Shown here piece by piece: positions 43,013 through 51,159 of a stretch of DNA of 64,000 bases; positions within the stretch are counted from its first letter, which is position 1, and each line of letters starts with the position of its first letter. Source of the DNA: Xaviernesmea oryzae (GTDB taxonomy: Bacteria > Pseudomonadota > Alphaproteobacteria > Rhizobiales > Rhizobiaceae). Under the pieces are notes generated by a model. That model saw only the letters and a list, made by a program, of their open reading frames with translations. It had not been told where the DNA came from and ran no database searches. The position numbers and the translations under genes were made by a program. The stretch is taken from assembly GCF_900177415.1 (NCBI RefSeq), contig NZ_FXAF01000003.1, positions 310,001 through 374,000 of the forward strand, given 5' to 3'.

Positions 43013-44554
43013 TTGCGGTTTCATCGCACGATTGTCTCTTTCGCCGTGCTTCTTGCACTTTCCGCGCCGGTTTCGGCGCAGCAGAACCGCGATCGCGACG
43101 AGCGCGACCGAGGACGCCAGGCCGAACAAGGCACGTCCGATGGCATTTTCGGTCTGATCCCAGCCGATTCCACGACCGAGCATGTCTTCAAGACGCCGTC
43201 CGGCGATCTGCCCTATACCGCGACCGCCGGTACGCTCGATCTGTTCGGGCAGGACGGGAACCGAACGGCGAAGATCTTCTACACTGCCTACACAGCCAAG
43301 GACCGGCCGTCTTCTCCTTCAGGCGGCGGCCGACCGCTCACCTTTGCCTTCAACGGCGGGCCGGGTGCTGCGTCGGCCTATCTGCATCTCGGTCTGGTCG
43401 GCCCGAGAATTCTCGAGTTCGGCCCGAGTGGAGACGACGGCACCACGCCGAAGCTTACGGACAATCCGGAAAGCTGGCTCGCCTTTACCGATCTGGTGCT
43501 GATCGACCCGGTCGGCACCGGCTGGAGCCGCGCGGCCAATGACGATGCGGCCAAAGGCTTCTACGGCGTACGGCAGGACGCCGAGAGCCTCGCCAAGGCG
43601 ATCGCGCTCTATGTCCAGAAGAACAATCGTCTCGACGCGCCGAAATACCTGCTTGGCGAAAGCTATGGCGGCTTCCGCGCCGCCAAGGTCGCGGTTTCGC
43701 TGAAGAATACCCAAGGCATCCTGACGTCCGGCATCATCATGCTGTCGCCGCTGGTGGAGGGCAAGTTCCTCGCCAATTCCGACGATCCGCTCAGCGCCGC
43801 GCTGCAGCTTCCCTCGCTCGCCGCAGCCGCGCTGGAGCAGCGCAACGAGTTCACGCCCGAACGGCTGGCCGAAGCCGAGCGTTTCGCGATGGGCGACTAT
43901 CTCACCTCGCTTGCCGGCCCCTACCCCGCCGGCGCCGCAGCCGATGCGCTCTATGCCCGTGTCTCGGAGCTGACCGGCATTTCGAAGGACGTGGTGGCCC
44001 GCACCCGCGGCTTCGTCGGCGATGTCTATGCCAAGCAGATGGGAGGGCCGGGAAAAGCCGTCAGTCCCTATGACGCGGCCTATGCCGTGCCGGATGCCTA
44101 TCCGGAGGATTCCTACAGCCGCAACGACGATCCGATCCTTGAAGGATATACCCGCGCTTATGGCGCCGCCTTTGCCGCCTATGCGCGCAACGAGCTGAAA
44201 TTCTCGACCGAGATGACCTACAACCTCCTGAACGGAGAAGTGAACCGCCGCTGGGAGTGGAACGGCGGCCGCGGCGGCGACTCGCGTGCGCTCTCCAGCG
44301 CCTCGACCGATATCCGCGATCTGCTCTCGGTCATCCCCAGCTTCAAGCTGATGATCGCGCACGGCTACAGCGACGCCCTGACGCCCTATGGCGCCAGCCG
44401 CTACGTCCTCGACCACCTGCCGCCTGAGCTTGCCGCCGGACGTGCCGAGCTGAGGACCTATCGCGGCGGGCACATGTTCTACACCAAACCGGAATCGCGA
44501 AAAGGATTCGAAGCGGATGTAAGGGCCTTCTACGGGGCGAAGGCAACGGATTGA
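43013..44554 (+). CDS. Secreted S10-type serine carboxypeptidase-like protein
   Basis: A 513-residue alpha/beta hydrolase of the serine carboxypeptidase family. It starts at TTG 43013, eight bases after AAGGAGG; there is no nearby ATG. A Sec signal peptide (core VSFAVLLALSAPVSA) directs it to the periplasm. Catalytic elements are the oxyanion region FAFNGGPGAAS (112-122), Ser217 in GESYGG, an Asp in GYSDALTP and His487 in RGGHMFY. Family members trim peptides from the C-terminus, so nutrient peptide use or cell-envelope processing are possible. Confidence 0.87.
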   Translation: MRFHRTIVSFAVLLALSAPVSAQQNRDRDERDRGRQAEQGTSDGIFGLIPADSTTEHVFKTPSGDLPYTATAGTLDLFGQDGNRTAKIFYTAYTAKDRPSSPSGGGRPLTFAFNGGPGAASAYLHLGLVGPRILEFGPSGDDGTTPKLTDNPESWLAFTDLVLIDPVGTGWSRAANDDAAKGFYGVRQDAESLAKAIALYVQKNNRLDAPKYLLGESYGGFRAAKVAVSLKNTQGILTSGIIMLSPLVEGKFLANSDDPLSAALQLPSLAAAALEQRNEFTPERLAEAERFAMGDYLTSLAGPYPAGAAADALYARVSELTGISKDVVARTRGFVGDVYAKQMGGPGKAVSPYDAAYAVPDAYPEDSYSRNDDPILEGYTRAYGAAFAAYARNELKFSTEMTYNLLNGEVNRRWEWNGGRGGDSRALSSASTDIRDLLSVIPSFKLMIAHGYSDALTPYGASRYVLDHLPPELAAGRAELRTYRGGHMFYTKPESRKGFEADVRAFYGAKATD

Positions 44555-44656
44555 AAGATGGCTGCTTGAGGTCACATTTCACCGCAATCGAGGCATATTG
44601 GGTTAGCCATCACCATCGGCACGCGATGAGCCGAAATCAGGCTGGAGGAGACCGGA

Positions 44657-45040
44657 ATGTCGGAAGCAGTAGTGAATGTCCGCTATATCGTGGATGACGT
44701 CGAAGCGGCAGTCGAGTGGTATACAAAAAATCTGGGCTTTACATTGCTTTCCAATCACGCCCCGGCTTTTGCGGATGTGAAGCTGGGTTCGTTGCGCTTG
44801 CTGCTCAGCGGGCCGAAAAGTTCGGCTGGACGCGCCATGTCCGACGGTGAACTCCCCCGGCCGGGTGGCTGGAACCGCATTCATCTGATCGTCGGCGACT
44901 TGGCTGCGGAAGTCGCCCGGCTGCAGGCGGCCGGTGTCGAATTGCGCAATGACGTTGTCACAGGTCCTGGTGGATCGCAGGTCCTGCTGATTGATCCGTC
45001 CGGCAATCTCGTCGAGCTGTTCCAGCCGGCCGGCCGCTAG
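44657..45040 (+). CDS. VOC (glyoxalase/bleomycin-resistance) superfamily protein
   Basis: A 127-residue protein with two beta-alpha-beta-beta-beta repeats. The N-terminal YIVDDVEAAVEWYTKNLGF and the C-terminal DPSGNLVELFQP with the conserved Glu metal ligand are typical VOC signatures. Possible roles are isomerase, dioxygenase or antibiotic binding; none can be chosen. GGAGGAG precedes the ATG. It stands alone on the plus strand between the peptidase and the L,D-transpeptidase. Confidence 0.88.
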   Translation: MSEAVVNVRYIVDDVEAAVEWYTKNLGFTLLSNHAPAFADVKLGSLRLLLSGPKSSAGRAMSDGELPRPGGWNRIHLIVGDLAAEVARLQAAGVELRNDVVTGPGGSQVLLIDPSGNLVELFQPAGR

Positions 45041-45079
45041 ACCGGACCGAAGATTGGCTGCGCACTCGCAGGGGCGACT

Positions 45080-45095
45080 GTGGCGCTTCCGCCAC
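45080..45095 (+). terminator. Short hairpin after the VOC gene
   Basis: GTGGCG-CTTC-CGCCAC forms a six-pair stem with a stable tetraloop followed by GTCTTT, 39 bases after the VOC stop. Weak but plausible terminator. Confidence 0.45.
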
Positions 45096-45208
45096 GTCTT
45101 TCCGAATGATGGCAAGGTGACGGCGATGTGATCGGCATCGCCTTGCTGATGCCGGCCCGAACTCGTTACTAGCTCGGACAAGCTCACTTTCAGAGAGAAT
45201 TTCGGTCA

Positions 45209-45940
45209 ATGTTCAGCGAAAACCGGCTGTCTCGGCGCGTCTTCGTGCTGGGTTCCATATCGATGACAGCAAGCCTGGCAGGCTGCGCTGCCACGACGTC
45301 ATCTGCCGAACGGGCGCCTCTGCCCCAGCAAGTCAGCCGTCCGGTCGGTCCTCCGGCGGATGCGGAGTTGCAGGCGAGATATGCAGCCCTTGAGGATGGG
45401 GGACATCTTATCCCCGCCATCCCCTATCAGAAGATGGATCCCAAATATTTCCGGCAGCGCGTCGTCGATCCGACCGGTGAGCCGCCAGGAACCGTGGTGG
45501 TCGATACGCCCGGCCGGTTCCTCTATGTGGTCGAGCCTGGCGGGACCGCGATGCGTTACGGCGTCGGCATAGGACGCGACGGCTTTGCCTGGCAGGGCGA
45601 AGGCATAATTCACTGGCGGCAGCCCTGGCCCCGCTGGAAACCGCCTCGCGAGATGATCACGCGACAGCCGCATCTCGAAAAATACTCCGTCGAAAACGGC
45701 GGCATGGAGCCGGGGATCACCAACCCGCTCGGTGCGCGTGCCCTCTATATCTTCCAGAACGGCCAGGACACGCTCTACAGGTTGCACGGCACACCGGAAT
45801 GGGCCTCGATCGGCAAGGCGACCTCGTCCGGCTGCGTCAGGCTGGTCAACCAGGATGTCCTCGATCTCTACACCCGCGTGCCTTACCACGCCCGCATCGT
45901 AGTCCATCAGGAGCCTTTGAAGCCGGTTTCCACCGTTTGA
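45209..45940 (+). CDS. L,D-transpeptidase (YkuD/ErfK family), exported
   Basis: A 243-residue envelope protein. The N-terminus has RR-VFVLG plus a hydrophobic run and a lipobox-like SLAGC with Cys26, so it is a Tat- or Sec-exported lipoprotein. The YkuD active site is clear: His193 in LHGTPEW and Cys209 in SSGCVRL. These enzymes make 3-3 cross-links in peptidoglycan or attach lipoproteins; rhizobial genomes carry many copies. Transcribed alone. Confidence 0.92.
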   Translation: MFSENRLSRRVFVLGSISMTASLAGCAATTSSAERAPLPQQVSRPVGPPADAELQARYAALEDGGHLIPAIPYQKMDPKYFRQRVVDPTGEPPGTVVVDTPGRFLYVVEPGGTAMRYGVGIGRDGFAWQGEGIIHWRQPWPRWKPPREMITRQPHLEKYSVENGGMEPGITNPLGARALYIFQNGQDTLYRLHGTPEWASIGKATSSGCVRLVNQDVLDLYTRVPYHARIVVHQEPLKPVSTV

Positions 45941-46076
45941 CATAGCCGCCGCTGTTGCGCCGCCGCCGAGTCATGTAAGAGCCCTCTTCGAACGCAGAAA
46001 CGATGGGCAAAGGGGCTGGAGGCGCAAACTGGGATCGGACGAACAGGAGCCGCAATCCGACACGCCAACGCCGCGG

Positions 46077-46589
46077 ATGCTGTCGTGGGCGCGCAATTCG
46101 ACGATCTATCGCCTTGAACGGCGGATGCATACGGAAAAACAGCTCTTCAACGCCATATTGCGGAAGGCGCTGCAGAAGTTCGAGAATATCAGCGAAGCGC
46201 AGGCGAAGGCATTGGCCGATGCGGCCGTGAAGTTCGCCTATGACCACAAGGCGCTCGATGATGCGGCCTATGCCGAGATCAGCACACGCTCGGGCATGTG
46301 TGGCGGCAGGTCCAAACGAGCCATCGCTCTAAAACTGTCGCAGAAGGGCGTTGCGGGAGAGATCGTCACAGCCGCCGTGGCCGAGGCGGACGACATGCAC
46401 GCGGCCCTCGTCCTTGCCCGCAAACGCGCCTTCGGGCCGTTCCGCAAGGGAGAACTCGATGAAAAACGCAAGGCGAAGGAACTCTCCGCATTTGCCAGGG
46501 CGGGCTTCAGCTTCGAAATCGGCAAGCGGGTTTTCGGGATGTCCCTCGACGAAGCCGAAGAAGCGTTGGCTCCAGGCCGCCATCTTTAA
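46077..46589 (+). CDS. recX: RecX-family regulator of RecA
   Basis: A 170-residue protein in the reported ATG frame; it has RecX features: LERRMHTEKQLFNAILRKAL, KALDDAAYAEI, GGRSKRAIALKLSQKGV and RKRAFGPFRKGELDEKRKAKELSAFARAGFSFE across the rest. RecX trims RecA filaments. The usual rhizobial N-terminus has extra residues before MLSWARNS, and the frame is open upstream with TPTPR but without ATG, GTG or TTG; CTG near 46044 behind GGAGG could be the true start. It lies apart from recA, as is common in this group. Confidence 0.82.
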   Translation: MLSWARNSTIYRLERRMHTEKQLFNAILRKALQKFENISEAQAKALADAAVKFAYDHKALDDAAYAEISTRSGMCGGRSKRAIALKLSQKGVAGEIVTAAVAEADDMHAALVLARKRAFGPFRKGELDEKRKAKELSAFARAGFSFEIGKRVFGMSLDEAEEALAPGRHL

Positions 46590-46625
46590 GCGTGAGGCGA
46601 CGCCTTCTGCCGGCAAGTCCGCCGG

Positions 46626-46865
46626 TCAGGCTCGTTTGCGAGCCGGGTCGTCAAGCGCTGGATTGTAGAAGAGCGAGAGCATCAGGCTTCGCGTGATCCG
46701 CTCCGCCGTCGTCATGAACCAGGCCTTCGCTTCCTGGTTCGGAGCAATGTCGTCCAGCGTCGCGGCAAAAAGCTCCAACCATTTCGGGAAAAGCTCCGGC
46801 GGCATGTCGGCAATACCGAGATGCGCCTTGACGGGTTTCCCCCATAAGCGATCGGCCATCACGAC
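46626..46865 (-). pseudogene. Group III truncated haemoglobin, C-terminal remnant
   Basis: About 79 codons encode the distal half of a truncated globin: GKPVKAHLGIADMPPE, then LFPKWLELFAATLDD and AKAWFMTTAERITRSLMLSLF, with the typical W-LF-T spacing and A-RI-SL helix H. The first half, including the proximal heme region, is missing. Homology ends at about 46865, which coincides with the stop of the HicB gene. The fragment is therefore a relic left when the hicAB cassette or a deletion removed its start. Confidence 0.7.
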
Positions 46866-47194
46866 CGCGCTGCAGTCGTGATCGTTTCGGCAAGCCATTC
46901 ATTGAGACTTTGATCATTAGCGGCCGCGGCAATGACCGCAGCTTCATGGGTGCGGGGATCAAGCCGAACGTTGAAGCGCCCTGAAAACGAGCGAAACGGC
47001 TCGATGCCCTTCTCCTTGCAGATTTCGAGAAAAGTCTCCAGCGACTTGCGGCCTTCCGTCATCAGACCATTGATATTGTCGGAATAGAAGTCGGCTCCGC
47101 CATTGAGGCCAAGGAATTCCCCCCGAAACATGCCTATCTCTGGGTCAAGTGAGACAACCGCTTTATGACCGTCGATTTCGATGACGTTCTTCAT
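46859..47194 (-). CDS. hicB: HicB family antitoxin
   Basis: A 111-residue protein with the HicB fold: N-terminal HKAVVSLDPEIGMFRGEFLGLNG, MTEGRKSLETFLEICKEKG and a C-terminal ribbon-helix-helix FNVRLDPRTHEAAVIAAAA with SLNEWLAE (about residues 73-101). It should neutralise HicA and repress the operon. It overlaps hicA by four bases (ATGA). Its stop adjoins the globin remnant. Confidence 0.92.
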   Translation of the reverse strand: MKNVIEIDGHKAVVSLDPEIGMFRGEFLGLNGGADFYSDNINGLMTEGRKSLETFLEICKEKGIEPFRSFSGRFNVRLDPRTHEAAVIAAAANDQSLNEWLAETITTAARS

Positions 47195-47445
47195 GGTTTC
47201 ACTCCGTGGCTTTCAAGCCATTTCCGAATACTGGCGACTGCGCCTTTGTCTGTATCAGGTGATGGATGCGGACGATGGAATACCCTCACCTCGCCGAACA
47301 GCACGACACCGATTCGAGATCCCTCGCGCTCGGTCACTTCCGCTCCAAGCGCAACGAACAACGCCTCTATTTCCGCCCAGCGGATCGAGCCGTTCACGGG
47401 CCGCGCATAAATCAGTTCAAGCGTAGCTCGATGACGTTTTTTCAT
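47191..47445 (-). CDS. hicA: HicA family mRNA interferase toxin
   Basis: An 84-residue toxin. The family pattern is visible: IRWAEIEALFVALGAEVTEREGSRIGVVL and HRPHPSPDTDKGAVASIRKWLESHG, with the catalytic His in HRPHPS; it cleaves mRNA when free. It is translated before hicB. No ribosome-binding sequence precedes ATG 47445, and the best -10 box is only about six bases upstream, so the transcript may be leaderless. Confidence 0.9.
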   Translation of the reverse strand: MKKRHRATLELIYARPVNGSIRWAEIEALFVALGAEVTEREGSRIGVVLFGEVRVFHRPHPSPDTDKGAVASIRKWLESHGVKP

Positions 47446-47450
47446 AATAA

Positions 47451-47478
47451 ATAGTACCAGAATATAGTACTAAAACAA
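47451..47478 (-). promoter_or_regulatory. hicAB promoter with inverted repeat operator
   Basis: On the minus strand TTGTTT (47478-47473) and TACTAT (47456-47451) are 16 bases apart. The inverted repeat TAGTAC-N9-GTACTA (47452-47472) fills the spacer and -10 box, so HicB binding there would silence the operon. Confidence 0.6.
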
Positions 47479-47480
47479 GA

Positions 47481-47502
47481 GGTCCGGCATCACTGCCGGA
47501 CC
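47481..47502 (-). terminator. Rho-independent terminator of pcaIJF
   Basis: GGTCCGGCA and TGCCGGACC form a perfect nine-pair stem around TCAC. On the minus strand TCTTGTTTT follows. It lies 31 bases after pcaF and immediately before the hicAB promoter. Confidence 0.88.
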
Positions 47503-47533
47503 CTTTCCAGTTTGTGCTTCATCAAGAGCGAGG

Positions 47534-48739
47534 TCACACCCGTTCCAGCGCAATGGCAATCCCTTGTCCCACGCCGATGCACATCGTCGCCAGTGCGTAT
47601 TTGCCCTTGCGCAGCGACAGTTCCAGCGCCGCCGTGCCGGAAATGCGGGCGCCGGACATGCCGAGGGGATGACCCAGCGCGATCGCGCCGCCGTTCGGGT
47701 TGACGTGTTCGGCATCTTCCGCAAGCCCAAGCTCGCGCAGCACGGCGATGCCCTGGGACGCGAAGGCTTCGTTGAGCTCGATGACGTCGAAATCCTTCGG
47801 CGCAAGCCCGAGGCGGGCGCAGAGCTTCTGCGTCGCCGGTGCCGGACCGATGCCCATCACGCGCGGAGGAACACCGGCCGTCGCACCGCCCAGGACGCGG
47901 GCGATCGGGGTCAAGCCGTATTTCTTCGCCGCGGCTTCGGAAGCGATGATCAGCGCCGCCGCGCCGTCGTTGACGCCGGAGGCGTTGCCGGCGGTAACGG
48001 TACCGCCTTCGATCTTGTTGACGGGCTTCAGCTTGGCAAGCGCTTCCATGCTTGTCGCGCGGGGATGCTCATCCTTGGAAACCACGATCGGATCGCCCTT
48101 GCGCTGCGGCACGGTCACCGACGTGATCTCCTTGCCGAGGCGGCCGTTCTCCTGCGCCGCGGCGGCTTTCGCCTGGGAGCGGACGGCAAACGCGTCCTGG
48201 TCTTCGCGAGAGACCTTGTAGTCGATCGCCACATTGTCGCCGGTCTCCGGCATGGAGTCGACGCCATACTGCTTTTTCATCACTGGATTGACGAAACGCC
48301 AGCCGATCGTCGTGTCGTAGATTTCGGCGTTGCGGGAGAAGGCGGTTTCGGCCTTCGGCATCACGAAAGGCGCACGGCTCATGCTTTCAACGCCGCCGGC
48401 GATCATCAGTTCGGCCTCGCCCGCCTTGATGGCGCGGGCAGCGGTGATGACCGCATCCATGCCGGAACCGCACAAACGGTTCATGGTGGTGCCGGTGATC
48501 GAGACAGGCAGGCCGGAGAGAAGGGCTGCCATACGAGCGACGTTACGGTTGTCTTCGCCGGCCTGGTTGGCGCAGCCATAGATGACGTCGTTGACGGCTT
48601 CCCAGTCGATCTTGCCGTTACGCTCCATCAGCGCCTTCAACGGGATTGCGGCGAGATCGTCTGCGCGGACGGAGGAGAGCGAACCGCCGAAACGGCCGAT
48701 CGGGGTGCGGATATAATCGCAGATATAGGCTTCGGTCAT
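47534..48739 (-). CDS. pcaF: 3-oxoadipyl-CoA thiolase (beta-ketoadipyl-CoA thiolase)
   Basis: A 401-residue thiolase: TEAYICDYIRTPIGRFGG at the start, active Cys in NRLCGSGMDAV, GGVESMSRAPFV, second site His in NPNGGAIALGHPLG and the final Cys in MCIGVGQG. It splits 3-oxoadipyl-CoA into succinyl-CoA and acetyl-CoA, the last step of the beta-ketoadipate pathway for aromatics. ATG 48739 has GAGGAG upstream. It follows pcaJ by ten bases. Confidence 0.95.
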   Translation of the reverse strand: MTEAYICDYIRTPIGRFGGSLSSVRADDLAAIPLKALMERNGKIDWEAVNDVIYGCANQAGEDNRNVARMAALLSGLPVSITGTTMNRLCGSGMDAVITAARAIKAGEAELMIAGGVESMSRAPFVMPKAETAFSRNAEIYDTTIGWRFVNPVMKKQYGVDSMPETGDNVAIDYKVSREDQDAFAVRSQAKAAAAQENGRLGKEITSVTVPQRKGDPIVVSKDEHPRATSMEALAKLKPVNKIEGGTVTAGNASGVNDGAAALIIASEAAAKKYGLTPIARVLGGATAGVPPRVMGIGPAPATQKLCARLGLAPKDFDVIELNEAFASQGIAVLRELGLAEDAEHVNPNGGAIALGHPLGMSGARISGTAALELSLRKGKYALATMCIGVGQGIAIALERV

Positions 48740-48749
48740 GGAATTCTCC

Positions 48750-49454
48750 TCAAAGTTCCGGCACGACAAGGTCGCCAACCGGCCCGTCGATGTGGAGGGT
48801 AGCGCCCGTCATGGCCTGCAGTTCCTCGACGCTCATGCCGGCCAGCTTCTCGCGCAGCACGAAATGCCCATCCTTGATATCGATGACTGCGTGGCTCGTA
48901 TAGACACGCGTGATGCAAGCGACGCCGGTCAGCGGAAAAGTGCATTTCTCGACGAGCTTCGGATCGCCGTTCTTCGTGACATGTTCGGTGATGACGAAGA
49001 CCTGCTTGGCGCCATGCACGAGGTCCATGGCGCCGCCGACGGCCGGTACACCCTTGGAGCCTACCCGCCAATTGGCGAGGTCGCCGTTCTGGGCGACCTG
49101 CAGCGCGCCGAGGATGGCGACGTCGAGATGGCCGCCGCGCACCATGGCGAAGCTGTCGGCATGGTGGAAGAAGGCAGAACCCGGTTTCAGCGTGACGGCT
49201 TTCTTGCCGGCATTGATGAGGTCCCAGTCCTCTTCACCCGCCGGCGGCGCCTCGCCGAAGTTCAGAATGCCGTTTTCCGTGTGGAAGATCGCCTGCCGGC
49301 CGGGCGGCTGGTAGCGGGCGACCATTTCCGGAAAGCCGATGCCGAGGTTCACATAGGCGCCGTCGGCGATGTCCTGCGCGGCGCGCCAGGCGATCTGGGC
49401 ATTGGAGAGCTTGATGTCTTCGCGGGTGTCAATCTTCTGTGTATCGGGGGTCAT
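48750..49454 (-). CDS. pcaJ: 3-oxoadipate CoA-transferase subunit B
   Basis: A 234-residue CoA-transferase beta subunit with active Glu in TENGILNFGE, GGHLDVAILGALQV and the WRVGSKGVPAVGGAMDLV region. With PcaI it converts 3-oxoadipate and succinyl-CoA to 3-oxoadipyl-CoA. ATG 49454 overlaps the pcaI stop by four bases, giving stoichiometric synthesis. Confidence 0.94.
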   Translation of the reverse strand: MTPDTQKIDTREDIKLSNAQIAWRAAQDIADGAYVNLGIGFPEMVARYQPPGRQAIFHTENGILNFGEAPPAGEEDWDLINAGKKAVTLKPGSAFFHHADSFAMVRGGHLDVAILGALQVAQNGDLANWRVGSKGVPAVGGAMDLVHGAKQVFVITEHVTKNGDPKLVEKCTFPLTGVACITRVYTSHAVIDIKDGHFVLREKLAGMSVEELQAMTGATLHIDGPVGDLVVPEL

Positions 49455-50158
49455 ACGTAGGCCACTCCGGCTCGAATGAGCTCTTCTTCCTGCTGCGGGT
49501 TTGCGACTTCGACGAGACGGTCGATGAAGATGCCGGGCGTCACGACGTGCTCCGGATCGATCTCCCCGGCCTTCACGATCTTCGAGACCTGCACGATCGT
49601 CTTGGTCGCCGCCATGCACATCAGCGGATTGAAGTTGCGGGCGGCCTTGTTGTAGGTGAGATTGCCGTAGGCATCGCCGAGATGCGCCTTGACGATCGCG
49701 AAATCCGCCTTCAGCCAGCGTTCCTGCACATAATGTCGGCCGTCGAACTCGGCGATCACCTTGCCTTCGGCAAGCTCGGTTCCGTACCCCGTCGGCGTGT
49801 AGAAAGCCGGAATGCCGGCGCCGCCGGCACGGATGCGCTCGGCAAGCGTGCCCTGCGGCACCAACTCAAGCTCGATCTCGCCTGCAAGATATTTGTCGGT
49901 AAAGGCGCGCGGATCCGAAGACTTCGGGAAGGAGCAGATCATTTTTTTGACCATGCCCGCGTCGATCATCGCGGCAATGCCGATGCGGCCGTTGCCGGCA
50001 TTGTTGTTGATGACGGTGAGGTTCTTCGGCCCCTTGTCGATAAGGGCATGGATGAGTTCGATCGGCGCGCCCGAACCGCCGAACCCTCCGATCATGACGC
50101 TTGCGCCATCGCCGATTTCGGAGACGGCTTCCGCCAGGCTCCCGATTGTCTTGTCCAT
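49451..50158 (-). CDS. pcaI: 3-oxoadipate CoA-transferase subunit A
   Basis: A 235-residue alpha subunit of the succinyl-CoA:3-oxoadipate CoA-transferase, with the CoA-binding pattern MIGGFGGSGAPIELI and NNNAGNGRIGIAAMI. First gene of pcaIJF; ATG 50158 follows AAGGAG. The genes are divergent from pcaR with a 10-base-arm inverted repeat between them, consistent with activation by PcaR in the presence of 3-oxoadipate. Confidence 0.95.
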   Translation of the reverse strand: MDKTIGSLAEAVSEIGDGASVMIGGFGGSGAPIELIHALIDKGPKNLTVINNNAGNGRIGIAAMIDAGMVKKMICSFPKSSDPRAFTDKYLAGEIELELVPQGTLAERIRAGGAGIPAFYTPTGYGTELAEGKVIAEFDGRHYVQERWLKADFAIVKAHLGDAYGNLTYNKAARNFNPLMCMAATKTIVQVSKIVKAGEIDPEHVVTPGIFIDRLVEVANPQQEEELIRAGVAYV

Positions 50159-50253
50159 AGGGGATTTCTCCTTGCCTAACTTCAGGCCCGGAAATCGGTC
50201 CTCCGCGCCTCCTCCTTCAGACATAGATCGCAGCAAAGCTGACAGCAAGAAGT

Positions 50254-50290
50254 TTGTGCGATAATTGACATTTGTTCATATATCGCACAA
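50254..50290. promoter_or_regulatory. PcaR operator in the pcaI-pcaR gap
   Basis: TTGTGCGATA (50254-50263) and TATCGCACAA (50281-50290) form perfect 10-base arms separated by 17 bases. Toward pcaI, TTGTGC and AATTAT make a possible promoter 18 bases apart; toward pcaR, TTGACA (50265-50270) lies in the spacer. Strong candidate for the PcaR binding site. Confidence 0.75.
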
Positions 50291-50317
50291 TGTCTTCGGG
50301 GTTGATGGAGGCAAGTC

Positions 50318-51073
50318 ATGCAGGAAACGGATTTCGTCAGCGGTTTTGCGCGAGGCCTCAAGGTGATCGAGGCTTTTGGCGAAGCGACGCCGAAGCTTAC
50401 GATCGCCGACGTCGCGCGGGCAACGGAACTGGACCGGGCGACCGCGCGGCGTTGTCTGCTCACCCTTGCCGAACTCGGTTATGCCGATCACGACGGCAAA
50501 TTTTTCGTGCTGACGCCGAAAATCCTGCGGCTCGGCCATGCCTATCTCTCGGCGACCCCCCTGCCTCACATCGTCCAGCCGTTTCTCGACAAGCTGTCGG
50601 AGGAAGTGCATCAGAGCGCGTCGGCCAGCGTGCTGGACGGAACCGAAATCGTCTATATCGCCCGCGCATCGCAGAAGCGGGTCATGTCGATCAACCTGAT
50701 GCCGGGAAGCCGCCTGCCCGCCTATTGCGCCTCCATGGGACGCGTGATGCTCGCAGCCCTGCCGGAGGAAGAAGCCCGGGTGCTGCTTGAGCAGACGGTG
50801 CTGAAGGCATTCACGCCGAATACCAAGACGGATCCCGCCGAGCTGATGCAGGAACTCGCCCGCGTCCGCGACCAGGGTTTCGCGGTCATCGACCAGGAAC
50901 TGGAGCTTGGCCTCTGCTCGATCGCCGTGCCGCTCACCAACGATCGCGGACGGGTGATCGCTGCGCTCAATATCGGCGCTCCGGCGGCGCAGGTATCGGC
51001 AGACGAGATGGCTGAGCGTTACCTTCAGCCGCTGAAGGCCGTCGCGAAATCGCTGAAGCCCATGCTGCGCTGA
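50318..51073 (+). CDS. pcaR: IclR family regulator PcaR
   Basis: A 251-residue PobR/PcaR-branch IclR protein: N-terminal SGFARGLKVIEAFGEATPKLTI (positions 9-30), helix-turn-helix LDRATARRCLLTLAELGY, then FFVLTPKILRLGHAYLS and the effector domain SRLPAYCASMGRVMLAAL. In related bacteria it activates pcaIJF on binding 3-oxoadipate. Divergence from pcaI and the shared operator support the assignment. Confidence 0.93.
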   Translation: MQETDFVSGFARGLKVIEAFGEATPKLTIADVARATELDRATARRCLLTLAELGYADHDGKFFVLTPKILRLGHAYLSATPLPHIVQPFLDKLSEEVHQSASASVLDGTEIVYIARASQKRVMSINLMPGSRLPAYCASMGRVMLAALPEEEARVLLEQTVLKAFTPNTKTDPAELMQELARVRDQGFAVIDQELELGLCSIAVPLTNDRGRVIAALNIGAPAAQVSADEMAERYLQPLKAVAKSLKPMLR

Positions 51074-51159
51074 ACCCATCAGCCATATGAATCAATCCGG
51101 CGGCATCGATTCATGGAAGTCGTTGGACGGCGGAATCGTCGCTTGCGATTCTGCCTCGC

